Assembly (NCBI RefSeq): GCF_013523055.1
Contig: NZ_JAAMQM010000008.1
Coordinates: forward strand, 124,001-188,000
Length of the DNA stretch: 64,000 bases
Direction: 5' to 3'
Source of the DNA: Pseudomonas capeferrum
Lineage (GTDB): Bacteria; Pseudomonadota; Gammaproteobacteria; Pseudomonadales; Pseudomonadaceae
In this document: piece after piece, positions 55,405-64,000 of the stretch
Layout: each line of letters begins with the position of its first letter
Position numbering within the stretch: the stretch's first letter is position 1
Program-made: the position numbers and the translations under genes
The notes under the pieces: model-generated
What the model was told of the DNA's origin: nothing
The model's input: only the letters and a program-made list of their open reading frames with translations
Database searches by the model: none

Positions 55405-55824
55405 ATGAATAGTTATCAACAGGGTGCTTCCGCCCATGACACTCACAGCAAGGTGCTGGGCTATCTGCTCTGGATCTTCGGCTTCACCGGCTCGCATCGC
55501 TTCTACTATGGCAAGCCGATCACCGGAACCATCTGGTTCTTCACCCTGGGCCTGCTCGGCATTGGCTGGCTGATTGACCTGTTTCTGATCCCATCGATGG
55601 ATCGCCAGGCGGACATGCGCTTCCAGCCGGGCCGTGTCGACTACAACCTGGCCTGGGTGCTCCTGACTTTCCTGGGGATCTTCGGGGTACACCGGCTCTA
55701 TCAGGGCAAATGGATCAGTGCACTGATCTACCTGTGTACCGGTGGTCTGTTCCTGGTGGGAGTGCTGTACGACTTCTGGACCTTGAATGGTCAGATTTCG
55801 CGGGTCAACGCCGAGCGGCGTTGA
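55405..55824 (+). CDS. TM2 domain membrane protein
   Basis: A 139-residue protein with four hydrophobic segments arranged as two TM2-like halves: LGYLLWIFGFTGSHRFYYGK with TIWFFTLGLLGIGWLIDLFL, and WVLLTFLGIFGVHRLYQGKW with LIYLCTGGLFLVGVLYDFWT. Function unknown. AGAGGGGT lies upstream of the ATG. Monocistronic and divergent from the NlpC/P60 gene. Confidence 0.9.
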   Translation: MNSYQQGASAHDTHSKVLGYLLWIFGFTGSHRFYYGKPITGTIWFFTLGLLGIGWLIDLFLIPSMDRQADMRFQPGRVDYNLAWVLLTFLGIFGVHRLYQGKWISALIYLCTGGLFLVGVLYDFWTLNGQISRVNAERR

Positions 55825-55866
55825 AGACAAGGGCCCTGGCGCTGCGTCGCGCCAAGGCCCGTTGGC

Positions 55867-56562
55867 TTACTGGCGGGTCTGGCGCTGCTGCAACAGCAGA
55901 TTGGCGAATCCGGCGCTGGCCAGTTGCTTCTGGGCAACCGTCAGCTGCTCGCGGTTGCTGAACGGACCGACCAGCACGCGATACCAGGTTTCCTCTTTCA
56001 CCGTTCCCGATTCTACCTTGACCGACTGGCCGAGCAGGATGATCTGCGCGCGCACTTTGTCGGCATCGGCCTGCTTGCGGAACGAGCCGGCCTGAAGGAA
56101 GTACTGGGTAGTCGCCGCAGGCTTGATCACCGGCGGCGCCGGTGGGGGTGTCTGGCCCAGCAAGGCGGCCTGCGCTCGCGCGGTATCGATCTTGGCCGCT
56201 TCGGTCGGGGTTACCGGGGTGACCGGCTGGGCCGGGACCGGTGGCGTTTTCTCCGGCACCGCCTCGGTAGGCACGATGACCTCGGATTCGGGCAGCAGGG
56301 TATAGAAGTCGTACTTCGGCTTGACTGGCTGTTGCGGAGACGGCGGCGTCTTGCTGGCCTCGGCGATCTTCTCCTGCTTCTGCTGTTCGGCCGTGGTGCG
56401 CTTGATGTCACCGCTGCCCGGTTCCAGCTTCATCAGGAAAACGATGAAAGCACCAACGGTCAGCCCGACCGCCAGCCATACCCAGCCAGGGATCGGCTGC
56501 TTGGCCGGAGCCTGCTGGCGGCTGGCGCCGCGCTTGGGGGCGGGTTTCTTCTTGGCGGCCAA
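55867..56562 (-). CDS. SPOR domain protein
   Basis: A 231-residue inner-membrane protein with a basic N-terminus (AAKKKPAPKRGASR), one membrane helix about 28-44 (WVWLAVGLTVGAFIVFL), a Pro- and Lys-rich linker, and a C-terminal SPOR domain about 150-225 (TQYFLQAGSFRKQADADKVR) that binds denuded septal glycan. The start is a TTG at 56562, one base after the argS stop, so it is coupled to argS. No upstream ATG is possible without running into argS. Confidence 0.9.
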   Translation of the reverse strand: MAAKKKPAPKRGASRQQAPAKQPIPGWVWLAVGLTVGAFIVFLMKLEPGSGDIKRTTAEQQKQEKIAEASKTPPSPQQPVKPKYDFYTLLPESEVIVPTEAVPEKTPPVPAQPVTPVTPTEAAKIDTARAQAALLGQTPPPAPPVIKPAATTQYFLQAGSFRKQADADKVRAQIILLGQSVKVESGTVKEETWYRVLVGPFSNREQLTVAQKQLASAGFANLLLQQRQTRQ

Positions 56563-56563
56563 C

Positions 56564-58300
56564 TTACATGCGCTCCAGGGTTTCCAGGCCCAGCAGCTCC
56601 AGGCCTTGCTTGAGGGTGCGACCGGTCAGGGCGGCCAGGCACAGACGGCTCTGCTGTTGCTCCTGGGTCTCGGCGGCGATGATCGGGCAGTGCTCGTAGA
56701 AGCTCGAGAACAGTCCGGCGATGTCGTACAGATAGCTGCACAGCACATGCGGCGTGCCCTTTTCGGCAACGTTGTTGAGTACTTCGCCGAATTGCGCCAG
56801 GCGCGCGGCCAGGTCCTGCTCGTGAGGGGCCTGCAGGACGATCTCGCCGACCACTTCGTCGAAGCCCTTGCCCAGCTTGCGCAATACGCTCGCCACGCGG
56901 GTATACGCATACAGCAGGTAGGGCGCGGTGTTGCCGTCGAAGTTGAGCATCAGCTCGAAGTTGAAGCTGTAGTCGCTGGTGCGGTGCTTGGACAGGTCGG
57001 CGTACTTCACCGCGCCGATGCCGACGACCTCGGCAATGTTGCGCAGCTCGTCTTCGGCAAGGGTCGGGTTCTTCTCCTTGACCAAGATGTAGGCGCGGTC
57101 CTTGGCTTCATTAAGCAGGTCGACCAGCTTGACGGTGCCACCATCACGGGTCTTGAACGGGCGGCCATCGGCGCCGTTCATGGTGCCGAAGCCCATGTGC
57201 TCCATGTGCATCGGATGACCGACGAACCCGGCGCGGCGGGCTACCTCGAAGACCTGGTTGAAGTGCAGCGCCTGGCGCTGGTCGACGAAGTACAGGGCAC
57301 GGTCGGCCTTGAGCACGTTGCTGCGATAGCGCACGGCCGCCAGATCGGTGGTGGCGTACAGGTAGCCGCCGTCGGCCTTCTGCACGATGACTGGCAGTGG
57401 CTCGCCTTCGGCGTTCTTGAACTCATCGAGGAACACGCACTGCGCACCTTGGCTTTCGACCAGCAGGCCCTGAGCCTTCAGGTCGGCGATCACGCTGGCC
57501 AGATCGTCGTTATAGGCACTTTCGCCCATTACGTCGGCCATGGTCAGCTTGACGTTGAGCAGCTCATAGGTTTTCTGGCAGTGCGACAGGGAAATGTCCT
57601 TGAAGTGCGTCCACAGCGCCAGGCATTCGGGGTCGCCGGTCTGCAGCTTGACGACCAGGCCACGGGCGCGGGTGGCGAACTCCTCGGATTCGTCGAAACG
57701 CTTCTTCGCCGCGCGGTAGAAGTTCTCGAGATCGGACAGCTCGTCGCTGGTGATCGGGTTTTCCTGGAGGTACGCCATCAGCATGCCGAACTGCGTGCCC
57801 CAGTCACCTACGTGATTCTGGCGAATCACTTCGTCACCAAGGAACTCCAGGACGCGCGCCACGCTGTCACCGATGATGGTCGAGCGCAGGTGGCCGACGT
57901 GCATCTCCTTGGCGAGGTTCGGCGCGGACAGGTCCACGACCACTTTCTCCGGCGCGCCGGCCTTGCGTACGCCGAGATGATCGTCCGCCAAGGCTGCTTC
58001 CAGGCGATTGGCCAAGGCCTGGGTATTCTGGAAGAAGTTCAGGAAGCCCGGGCCCGCGATTTCGACCTTGCTGACATCGGAGCTGGCCGGCAGCGCGGCG
58101 ATCAGCTTGTCGGCCAGGTCGCGCGGCTTCATGCCGGCGGGCTTGGCCAGCATCATGGCAATGTTGCTGGCGAAGTCGCCATGGGTCTTGTCGCGGGCGT
58201 TTTCCACCTGGATCGCCGGCGTCAGCCCTTCAGGCAGCACACCGTCGGCGACGAGTTGGGTGAGGGCTTGCTGGATCAGCTGGCGAATGGTGTCTTTCAT
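56564..58300 (-). CDS. argS: Arginyl-tRNA synthetase
   Basis: A 578-residue class I synthetase. [20 protein letters not shown] holds the HIGH-type motif (HVGH), preceded by the Add-1 N-terminal domain; [15 protein letters not shown] replaces the KMSKS region as in many ArgRS; and the anticodon-binding DALR domain closes the protein. The ATG at 58300 gives the standard length. Confidence 0.97.
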   Translation of the reverse strand: MKDTIRQLIQQALTQLVADGVLPEGLTPAIQVENARDKTHGDFASNIAMMLAKPAGMKPRDLADKLIAALPASSDVSKVEIAGPGFLNFFQNTQALANRLEAALADDHLGVRKAGAPEKVVVDLSAPNLAKEMHVGHLRSTIIGDSVARVLEFLGDEVIRQNHVGDWGTQFGMLMAYLQENPITSDELSDLENFYRAAKKRFDESEEFATRARGLVVKLQTGDPECLALWTHFKDISLSHCQKTYELLNVKLTMADVMGESAYNDDLASVIADLKAQGLLVESQGAQCVFLDEFKNAEGEPLPVIVQKADGGYLYATTDLAAVRYRSNVLKADRALYFVDQRQALHFNQVFEVARRAGFVGHPMHMEHMGFGTMNGADGRPFKTRDGGTVKLVDLLNEAKDRAYILVKEKNPTLAEDELRNIAEVVGIGAVKYADLSKHRTSDYSFNFELMLNFDGNTAPYLLYAYTRVASVLRKLGKGFDEVVGEIVLQAPHEQDLAARLAQFGEVLNNVAEKGTPHVLCSYLYDIAGLFSSFYEHCPIIAAETQEQQQSRLCLAALTGRTLKQGLELLGLETLERM

Positions 58301-58439
58301 GTGGCTTCTCTTTCGACCGCAAGCGCGGCGGCGCTTCGATGCGCAGGTGGAAAAACTGGGCATTATCCGTTGCCGCGGCCAGGTTGCCAACCTTTGGTAC
58401 TGCGGCAGCTGTCGTGCGGTACTGGACCCGGGGCCGTTG

Positions 58440-60659
58440 TCAGTACAGGTCGACCGGGTCCACATCGACCGACCAGCGTACCTGCCGTCCGGACGGCATT
58501 TGTTCCAAGACCAGCAACCAGGCACTGATCAAACGGTGCAGTGGCGCCCGCGCATTGGCCTGCAGCAGCAGTTGCGCGCGGAAGCGCCCGGCCCGGCGCT
58601 CCATCGGCGCGGGCACCGGCCCGAGCAATTCCACTCCTTGCACTCCCTGCTCGGCCAGCAGCCGTTCGGCCGCGGTGCAGGCCTCGTCGAGGAAGCCTTC
58701 CGCCTGGCCGGGCTTGTGCGCCTCGGCGCGCAGCAGGGCGAGGTGAGAGAACGGTGGCAGGCCGGCGGCGCGGCGCTCGCTCAGGGCTTGTTCGGCGAAG
58801 GCGAAATATCCTTGTTCGGTCAGTTGCACGAGCAGCGGGTGTTCGGCCAGGTGGGTCTGAATGATCACCTTGCCAGGCTCTTCGGCGCGCCCGGCGCGAC
58901 CGGCGACCTGGACAATCAACTGCGCCATGCGCTCGCTGGCACGGAAGTCGCCGGAGAACAGCCCTCCGTCGGCATCGAGGATCGCCACCAGGGTGACCCT
59001 CGGGAAGTGGTGCCCCTTGGCGAGCATCTGAGTACCGACCAGGATGCAGGGCTGGCCACGCTGGATCGTGGTGAAGAGTTGCTGCATGGCGTCCTTGCGG
59101 GCCGTGCTGTCACGGTCCACGCGCAGCACCGGATAATCAGGAAAGAGTATCTTCAGGCGTTCTTCCGCGCGTTCGGTGCCGGCGCCCACGGGCCGCAGGT
59201 CGACATGCGCACATTGCGGGCAGTGGTGCGGCAGGCGTTCTTCATGGCCGCAGTGATGACAACGCAACACGCCCGAGCGTTGGTGCACGGTCATGCGCGC
59301 ATCACAGCGCGGGCATTCCGAGAGCCAGCCGCAGTCGTGGCACAGCAGGGTCGGCGCGAAGCCGCGCCGGTTGAGAAACACCAGCACCTGCTGCCCCGCG
59401 GCCAATGTCTGGCCCATGGCCTGTTGCAGCGGTCCGCTGATGCCGCTGTCCAGCGGCCGACTCTTGACGTCCAGGCGCATGAACCGTGGCTGTCGAGCGC
59501 CGCCGGCGCGCTGGTTCATGCGCAGCAGGCCGTAACGCCCGGTGTAGGCATTGTGCAGGCTCTCCAGCGAAGGCGTGGCCGAGCCTAACAGGATGGGAAT
59601 GTTCTCCTGGCGCGCGCGCACCATGGCCAGGTCGCGAGCGTGATAGCGCAGGCCCTCCTGCTGCTTGTAGGAGCCATCATGTTCTTCATCGATGATGATC
59701 AGGCCTGGGCGCTTCATCGGCGTGAACAGTGCCGAGCGGGTACCGATGATGATGTCGGCTTCGCCGTCTCGCGCGGCGAGCCAGGCGTCGAGGCGTTCCC
59801 GATCGTTGACCGCCGAATGCAGCAGGGCGATACGCGCGTTGAAGCGCTGCTCGAAGCGCGCCAGGGTCTGCGGTCCCAGGTTGATCTCGGGGATCAGCAC
59901 CAGCGCCTGCCTGCCCGCTTCCAGCGTTTCGCGGATGAGCTGCAGGTACACCTCGGTCTTGCCGCTGCCCGTGACCCCGGCCAGCAGAAACGCATGAAAA
60001 CCGCCGAATCCCGTGCGTACGGCGTCATAGGCGGTACGCTGCTCATCGTTGAGCGGCAGCTCGGGTTGCGCCAGCCAGTGTTCGTGACGCGCCTGGGGCA
60101 GGTGGCGACGTACTTCGACCTGCACCAGCCCCTTGGCCAACAGCAGGTCCAGGCTGTCCTTGTTGAGACCCAGCTTGCTCAGCAGGGCGTGGGCAACCCC
60201 ATGCGGGTGCTGAGCGAGGGTCTGCAAGGCTTCGCGCTGGCGCGGCGCGCGGGCAATGCGAGGGTCGTCGAGGCGGGCGTCAGGCACCATCTGCCAGAAG
60301 CGCTCCTGGCGCATTTCCGCCGGCTCGCCCTGGCGCAACAGGGTCGGCAGGGCCCAGCTGAATGTGTCGCCAAGGCTGTGCTGATAGTACTGGGCCGTCC
60401 ACAGGCAAAGCTTGAGCAGCGCGGCGGGCATGGGCGAGACCGTGTCCAGCAAGGCACTGGCGGGCTTGAGCTTTTCGGCGGGCACTTCGCTGGTGTCGCA
60501 GACCTCGACCAGCACACCGATCATTTCACGACGACCAAAAGGGACGCGAACGCGCATGCCGGGGGTCAGCGTCTTGTGTGCCATGTTTGCCGGTGCCCGA
60601 TAGTCGAACAGACGACGCAGGGGAGAGGGCAAGGCGAGGCGCAGGATGACGTCGGACAC
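58440..60659 (-). CDS. priA: Primosomal replication helicase PriA
   Basis: A 739-residue helicase that restarts stalled forks. 3'-DNA-binding N-terminal domain ([28 protein letters not shown]), Walker [22 protein letters not shown] box [17 protein letters not shown], and eight zinc cysteines between the helicase lobes ([17 protein letters not shown] ... [19 protein letters not shown]). Helicase motif [17 protein letters not shown] is intact. Divergent from rpmE. Confidence 0.97.
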   Translation of the reverse strand: MSDVILRLALPSPLRRLFDYRAPANMAHKTLTPGMRVRVPFGRREMIGVLVEVCDTSEVPAEKLKPASALLDTVSPMPAALLKLCLWTAQYYQHSLGDTFSWALPTLLRQGEPAEMRQERFWQMVPDARLDDPRIARAPRQREALQTLAQHPHGVAHALLSKLGLNKDSLDLLLAKGLVQVEVRRHLPQARHEHWLAQPELPLNDEQRTAYDAVRTGFGGFHAFLLAGVTGSGKTEVYLQLIRETLEAGRQALVLIPEINLGPQTLARFEQRFNARIALLHSAVNDRERLDAWLAARDGEADIIIGTRSALFTPMKRPGLIIIDEEHDGSYKQQEGLRYHARDLAMVRARQENIPILLGSATPSLESLHNAYTGRYGLLRMNQRAGGARQPRFMRLDVKSRPLDSGISGPLQQAMGQTLAAGQQVLVFLNRRGFAPTLLCHDCGWLSECPRCDARMTVHQRSGVLRCHHCGHEERLPHHCPQCAHVDLRPVGAGTERAEERLKILFPDYPVLRVDRDSTARKDAMQQLFTTIQRGQPCILVGTQMLAKGHHFPRVTLVAILDADGGLFSGDFRASERMAQLIVQVAGRAGRAEEPGKVIIQTHLAEHPLLVQLTEQGYFAFAEQALSERRAAGLPPFSHLALLRAEAHKPGQAEGFLDEACTAAERLLAEQGVQGVELLGPVPAPMERRAGRFRAQLLLQANARAPLHRLISAWLLVLEQMPSGRQVRWSVDVDPVDLY

Positions 60660-60729
60660 GCGGGAGGTCTCTGAAGGGGAATTCTTGGCCCGGCGAGCCT
60701 AGCAGACGACGGTCGGTGCAAGCGACAAC

Positions 60730-60757
60730 TTGCGCCTACGCTGAGCTCTGGTATTAT
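60730..60757 (+). promoter_or_regulatory. Sigma-70 promoter of rpmE
   Basis: TTGCGC (60730-60735), 16 bases, TATTAT (60752-60757), giving a leader of about 60 bases before the rpmE start. Confidence 0.65.
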
Positions 60758-60825
60758 TCACCGCCTATTTACGTGCGGTATTCAACAATGGTGTTGGATG
60801 GCGGCACGCAGCCGAGGAAGTGACC

Positions 60826-61038
60826 ATGCAAGATATCCATCCGCAATACGAAGTGATTCCTGTCACCTGCAGCTGCGGTAACAAATTCGAAACCGGTTCG
60901 ACTCTGTGCAAACCGCTGGCAATCGACGTGTGCTCCGAGTGCCACCCGTTCTACACTGGTAAGCAGAAAGTACTGGACACTGGCGGCCGCGTACAGAAGT
61001 TCGCCGATCGCTTCGGCATGTTCGGTGCCAAGAAGTAA
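60826..61038 (+). CDS. rpmE: 50S ribosomal protein L31, zinc-binding form
   Basis: A 70-residue L31. [20 protein letters not shown] is the family start, and four cysteines ([18 protein letters not shown]) form the zinc site, so this is the C+ form rather than the zinc-free paralogue. The ATG at 60826 was chosen over an in-frame GTG at 60820 because GAGGAAG sits at the right distance. Its terminator seems to lie inside the next gene. Confidence 0.95.
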   Translation: MQDIHPQYEVIPVTCSCGNKFETGSTLCKPLAIDVCSECHPFYTGKQKVLDTGGRVQKFADRFGMFGAKK

Positions 61039-61040
61039 GC

Positions 61041-61862
61041 ATGCACATGGCGAACCCTCCGGGTTTCGCGCTGTTGCTGAAGAAGGCGTCCCTTGTGGGC
61101 GCCTTTTTTGTGGGCGCGATCTGGCAACTGTCGGCTGAAGCGTTCTGCCCTGCGCCGGAAAAGCCGCGTCAGGTGACAGTGCGTCATGTAGTGGATGGCG
61201 ACACCCTGCGCCTGGCCGACGGTCGCAGCGTGCGCCTGATCGGCATCAACGCACCGGAAATCGGCCGCAGAGGCAAGGCCAGCGAGCCGTTCGCCGAAGT
61301 GGCCCGGCGACGCCTGCAGGCGCTCGTCAAGGCCAGTGACGACCGGATAGGTCTGGTGGCCGGTGCCGAATCCAAGGACCGCTATGGCCGGACGCTGGCG
61401 CATGCCTATGGCCGCGGGGGCGTGAATCTGGAGTCCGTCCTTCTCGGCGAGGGGCTCGGCTATCGAATCGTGATACCCCCAAATGGCCGCTTGGCCGATT
61501 GCCAGCTCAAGGCCGAACAGGCCGCCCGCAAGGCGCGCCTCGGCGTCTGGCGACAATCGCCAGCGCGAAGACCCAACACGGTCAGGCAAGCGGGTTTTGC
61601 GGTTATCGCCGGGCGTGTGTCCAGCATTGAGCGCAATCGCGGCGGCTTGTGGTTGACGCTGGACGGCGCTGTGGTGGTCCAGGTTCCTGGGCGACAACTG
61701 AAGCGCTTTCCCTCTGGGTTCTTCGATTCGCTCAAAGGGCGTCAGATCGAGGTGCGAGGTTGGGTCCGCGATCGTTCGAGCCAAGGTGGGCTCAAACCGG
61801 ATCGGTCTCGCTGGCTGCTTCCACTGACCGATCCAGGCATGCTCGAGGTGTCTCGACGCTAA
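61041..61862 (+). CDS. Thermonuclease-family (SNc) exported nuclease
   Basis: A 273-residue protein with a Sec signal-like start (about 14-34) and a staphylococcal nuclease domain, about 47-170: VRHVVDGDTLRLADGRSVRL, IGINAPEIGRRGKASEPFAE and SKDRYGRTLAHAYG carry the Asp, Arg and Glu residues expected for a Ca-dependent nuclease. The last 80 residues form an extra OB-like part (GFAVIAGRVSSIERNRGGLW). It begins 2 bases after the rpmE stop. ATG codons at 61041 and 61047 are equal candidates. A terminator hairpin overlaps the signal-peptide codons. Confidence 0.88.
   Translation: MHMANPPGFALLLKKASLVGAFFVGAIWQLSAEAFCPAPEKPRQVTVRHVVDGDTLRLADGRSVRLIGINAPEIGRRGKASEPFAEVARRRLQALVKASDDRIGLVAGAESKDRYGRTLAHAYGRGGVNLESVLLGEGLGYRIVIPPNGRLADCQLKAEQAARKARLGVWRQSPARRPNTVRQAGFAVIAGRVSSIERNRGGLWLTLDGAVVVQVPGRQLKRFPSGFFDSLKGRQIEVRGWVRDRSSQGGLKPDRSRWLLPLTDPGMLEVSRR
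61084..61109 (+). terminator. Rho-independent terminator of rpmE inside the nuclease gene
   Basis: AGGCGTCCC (61084-61092), loop TTGT, GGGCGCCT (61097-61104), with one bulged T, then TTTTTT. It lies 46 bases after the rpmE stop and within codons 15-23 of the nuclease. Confidence 0.75.
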
Positions 61863-61881
61863 ATAAATGTAGACATTTATT
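61862..61881. promoter_or_regulatory. 20-bp AT-rich palindrome upstream of maeB
   Basis: AATAAATGT and ACATTTATT are perfect inverted halves around a central AG, immediately after the nuclease stop and 160 bases before maeB. In this GC-rich DNA it looks like an operator. I do not recognise the regulator. Confidence 0.45.
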
Positions 61882-61949
61882 GTCGAGATTGTACACACTC
61901 AAGGCGTTGCCCTCCTTGGGTTCTAGCATAAAGTCGTAGGCTTAAGGCC

Positions 61950-61978
61950 TTGACACTCGTGACCGGGCAGTCTTGTAG
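61950..61978 (+). promoter_or_regulatory. Candidate maeB promoter
   Basis: A perfect TTGACA (61950-61955) is followed after 17 bases by TTGTAG (61973-61978), a weak -10, about 64 bases before the maeB start. Confidence 0.4.
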
Positions 61979-62041
61979 CCCTCCGGGTCTTTGCGTATCC
62001 TCGGCGGTCCGTCAGAACAGATAAATAGCGGAATGCCCACC

Positions 62042-63310
62042 ATGTCAGATCTCAAAACCGCCGCTCTCGAATATCACGCTCATCCTCGTCCAGGGAAATT
62101 GAGCGTCGAGCTCACCAAGCCGACTTCCACCGCTCGCGACCTGTCCCTGGCCTACAGCCCGGGTGTCGCCGAGCCTGTGCGCGAGATCGGCCGTGATCCG
62201 GAGCTGGCCTACAAATACACCGGCAAGGGCAACCTGGTCGCCGTGATCTCCGATGGTACTGCCATCCTGGGCCTGGGCAATCTCGGCCCGCTGGCGTCCA
62301 AGCCGGTAATGGAAGGCAAGGGCGTTCTGTTCAAACGTTTCGCTGGTATCGACGTGTTCGACATCGAAGTCGATTCCGAAAGCCCGCAAGCGTTCATCGA
62401 CACCGTCAAACGCATCTCCATTACCTTCGGCGGCATCAACCTCGAAGATATCAAGGCACCCGAGTGCTTCGAGATCGAGCGTACCCTGATCGAGCAATGC
62501 GATATCCCGGTTTTCCATGACGACCAGCACGGCACCGCCATCGTGACCGCGGCCGGCATGATCAACGCGCTGGAAATCGCCGGCAAGACCCTCGCTGACG
62601 CCAAGATCGTCTGCCTGGGCGCCGGTGCTGCCGCCATCTCCTGCATGAAGCTGCTGGTCAGCATGGGTGGCAAGGTCGAGAACATCTTCATGATCGACCG
62701 TAACGGCGTGATCCACGCTGGCCGTGACGACCTGAATCAGTACAAGGCCCAGTTCGCCCACGCTACCGACAAGCGCACCCTGGCCGATGCCCTGGATGGC
62801 GCGGACGTGTTCGTCGGCCTTTCCGGTCCGAACCTGCTGAGCCCTGAAGGTCTCAAGTCCATGGCCGCGAATCCGATCGTGTTCGCCTGCTCCAACCCGG
62901 ATCCGGAGATCAAGCCGGAACTGGCTCACGAGACGCGCAGCGACGTGATCATGGCTACCGGTCGTTCCGACTACCCGAACCAGGTCAACAACGTCCTGGG
63001 CTTCCCGTTCATCTTCCGTGGTGCCTTGGATGTCCGCGCCAAGCGTATCAACGAAGAGATGAAGGTGGCTGCCGCCAACGCCCTGAAGGACCTGGCCAAG
63101 CTGCCGGTACCGAAGGAAGTGTGCGAAGCCTACGGCGTCGAGTCGCTGGAGTTCGGTCGTGAGTACATCATCCCGAAACCGATGGACGCTCGTCTGATCA
63201 CCGTCGTGTCCGATGCCGTCGCCAAGGCTGCCATCGAATCCGGCGTGGCGACCCTGCCGTATCCCAAGCACTACCCGCTCAAGAGCGTGGATGACGTGTT
63301 CAACGGCTGA
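62042..63310 (+). CDS. maeB: NADP-dependent malic enzyme, short form
   Basis: A 422-residue malic enzyme that decarboxylates malate to pyruvate with NADP. Malate-binding YSPGVAEPVREIGRDP and YTGKGNLVAVISDGTAILGL, catalytic lysine region MEGKGVLFKRFAGIDVFDIE, metal site FHDDQHGTAIV, and NADP-binding VCLGAGAAAISCMKLL. It lacks the C-terminal phosphotransacetylase-like domain of E. coli MaeB, as is usual in pseudomonads. The ATG at 62042 is preferred; an ATG three codons earlier has no better ribosome site. Confidence 0.95.
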   Translation: MSDLKTAALEYHAHPRPGKLSVELTKPTSTARDLSLAYSPGVAEPVREIGRDPELAYKYTGKGNLVAVISDGTAILGLGNLGPLASKPVMEGKGVLFKRFAGIDVFDIEVDSESPQAFIDTVKRISITFGGINLEDIKAPECFEIERTLIEQCDIPVFHDDQHGTAIVTAAGMINALEIAGKTLADAKIVCLGAGAAAISCMKLLVSMGGKVENIFMIDRNGVIHAGRDDLNQYKAQFAHATDKRTLADALDGADVFVGLSGPNLLSPEGLKSMAANPIVFACSNPDPEIKPELAHETRSDVIMATGRSDYPNQVNNVLGFPFIFRGALDVRAKRINEEMKVAAANALKDLAKLPVPKEVCEAYGVESLEFGREYIIPKPMDARLITVVSDAVAKAAIESGVATLPYPKHYPLKSVDDVFNG

Positions 63311-63320
63311 TCCCAAGCCC

Positions 63321-63354
63321 AAAAAAACCGGCTCCCAGGAGCCGGTTTTTTTTT
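63321..63354. terminator. Bidirectional terminator between maeB and ponA
   Basis: CCGGCTCC (63328-63335) pairs with GGAGCCGG (63338-63345), flanked by seven A on the left and nine T on the right, so it works on both strands for the convergent maeB and ponA. Confidence 0.92.
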
Positions 63355-63407
63355 GCGTCATGCTTCAGGACCGGCGGCCATGCGCCGCGCGAGTCCTGAA
63401 GTTGCCC

Positions 63408-64000
63408 TCAGAAGAGATCCATCGGCGCTGCTTCGTCCGCGGGTAGCGGGCTGCCGGGGGCGACACCGTTGCCCAGCTCGCTGCCCGACGGAGGTGAGTC
63501 CTCGGCCTTGAACAGCTCGAAGTAGGCATTGGGCGTGTCGGGCGTAGCCGCCCGGCCGCTGACCGGATCGACGCGCAGGCTGAGGATTCCCTCAGGCTCG
63601 GCAGGCGTGTGAGTGGGCTTGTCCTTGAGCGCCGCGCCCATGAAGCTCATCCAGATCGGCAGGCTCACGGTGCCGCCATATTCGCGTCGGCCAAGGGTTT
63701 CCGGCTGGTCGAAGCCGCTCCACACGGTAGTGACGTAGTCAGCGTTGTAGCCCGAGAACCAGGCGTCCTTGGATTCGTTGGTGGTGCCGGTCTTGCCGGC
63801 CAGGTCGGTACGGCCCAGCGCCATGGCGCGACGTCCGGTGCCACGCTTGATCACATCCTGGAGCATGCTCGTGAGGATATAGGTCGTGCGCCCATCGATG
63901 ATGCGTTCGGCCACGACGGGCGCCGGTATGGCTTCAACCGGTTGAGTGGGGGTGGTCGAGGCTTCGCCAGGCAGCTGGACGCTGATCGGCTGTTCCGGCG
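63408..64000 (-). CDS. ponA: Penicillin-binding protein 1A, C-terminal part (5' end beyond window)
   Basis: About 197 codons are open to the right edge without a stop. The segment contains IIDGRTTYILTSMLQDVIKR, the transpeptidase motif LAGKTGTTNESKDAWFSGYN (KTGT), and TVWSGFDQPETLGRREYGG, then a low-complexity tail ending AAPMDLF. This is the end of a class A bifunctional PBP. Upstream residues PGEASTTPTQPVEAIPAPV form an insert typical of Pseudomonas PBP1A. Position next to maeB agrees. Confidence 0.93.
   Translation of the reverse strand, partial: PEQPISVQLPGEASTTPTQPVEAIPAPVVAERIIDGRTTYILTSMLQDVIKRGTGRRAMALGRTDLAGKTGTTNESKDAWFSGYNADYVTTVWSGFDQPETLGRREYGGTVSLPIWMSFMGAALKDKPTHTPAEPEGILSLRVDPVSGRAATPDTPNAYFELFKAEDSPPSGSELGNGVAPGSPLPADEAAPMDLF

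Noticed and set aside
62045..63361. 438-codon reverse-strand frame antisense to maeB
   Set aside because: Shadow of maeB, with the usual His, Asp and Val-rich antisense composition.

Overview
The window is a piece of a Pseudomonas chromosome, most probably from the P. putida group. This rests on the GC-rich coding sequence, on proteins that read as typical Pseudomonas orthologues, on two REPIN repeats of the P. putida type (core GCGGGACAAGCCCGC), and on gene blocks known from that group. Almost everything from about 2 kb rightward is core genome. Only the first 1.2 kb looks accessory.

Layout. (1) 1-1240: the edge of a prophage or genomic island, with an antirepressor N-terminus running off the left end, a start-less ORF and a repeat-rich non-coding stretch, abutting a tRNA-Thr(TGT) gene. 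(2) 2.0-6.3 kb: a SAM methyltransferase and a basic amino acid ABC transporter operon, preceded by a TGTCGC direct repeat of the ArgR type. (3) 6.9-18.4 kb: GABA permease, a REPIN, tRNA-Phe, the yggX-mutY-asmA operon, an MFS carrier and hisB-hisH-DUF2164-hisA-hisF. (4) 18.6-24.9 kb: choline transporter cbcXWV, L-serine dehydratase and the regulator gbdR, which together belong to choline, betaine and glycine-serine catabolism. (5) 25.0-38.9 kb: a small hypothetical gene, rlmI, a PfpI protein, an HDOD protein, mutM, ferredoxin, coaD, sseA, a YheT hydrolase, and two M16 peptidase pairs flanking rsmD. (6) 39.1-43.3 kb: ftsY-ftsE-ftsX-rpoH with a sigma-E-like promoter before rpoH. (7) 43.7-54.6 kb: mtgA, DUF423, thiS-thiG-trmB, and the long leftward run proC-yggT-metX-metW-DUF4426-rdgB-hemW-DUF3392, with yggS and a pilT-like gene diverging at its head. 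(8) 54.6-64 kb: NlpC/P60, TM2, SPOR-argS, priA, rpmE, a thermonuclease, maeB and the 3' part of ponA.

I see no wholly new multi-gene system. The most interesting points are arrays of half-sites spaced exactly 21 bp upstream of two operons (arginine-type and choline-type transporters), a split terminator stem enclosing a REPIN, a terminator embedded in a signal-peptide coding sequence, an orphan terminator that may close a small RNA, the duplicated M16 pair around rsmD, the repeat-rich island edge, and a gene-order join near 25.0 kb that fits an origin-centred inversion relative to P. putida KT2440 (locus order from memory, to be checked).
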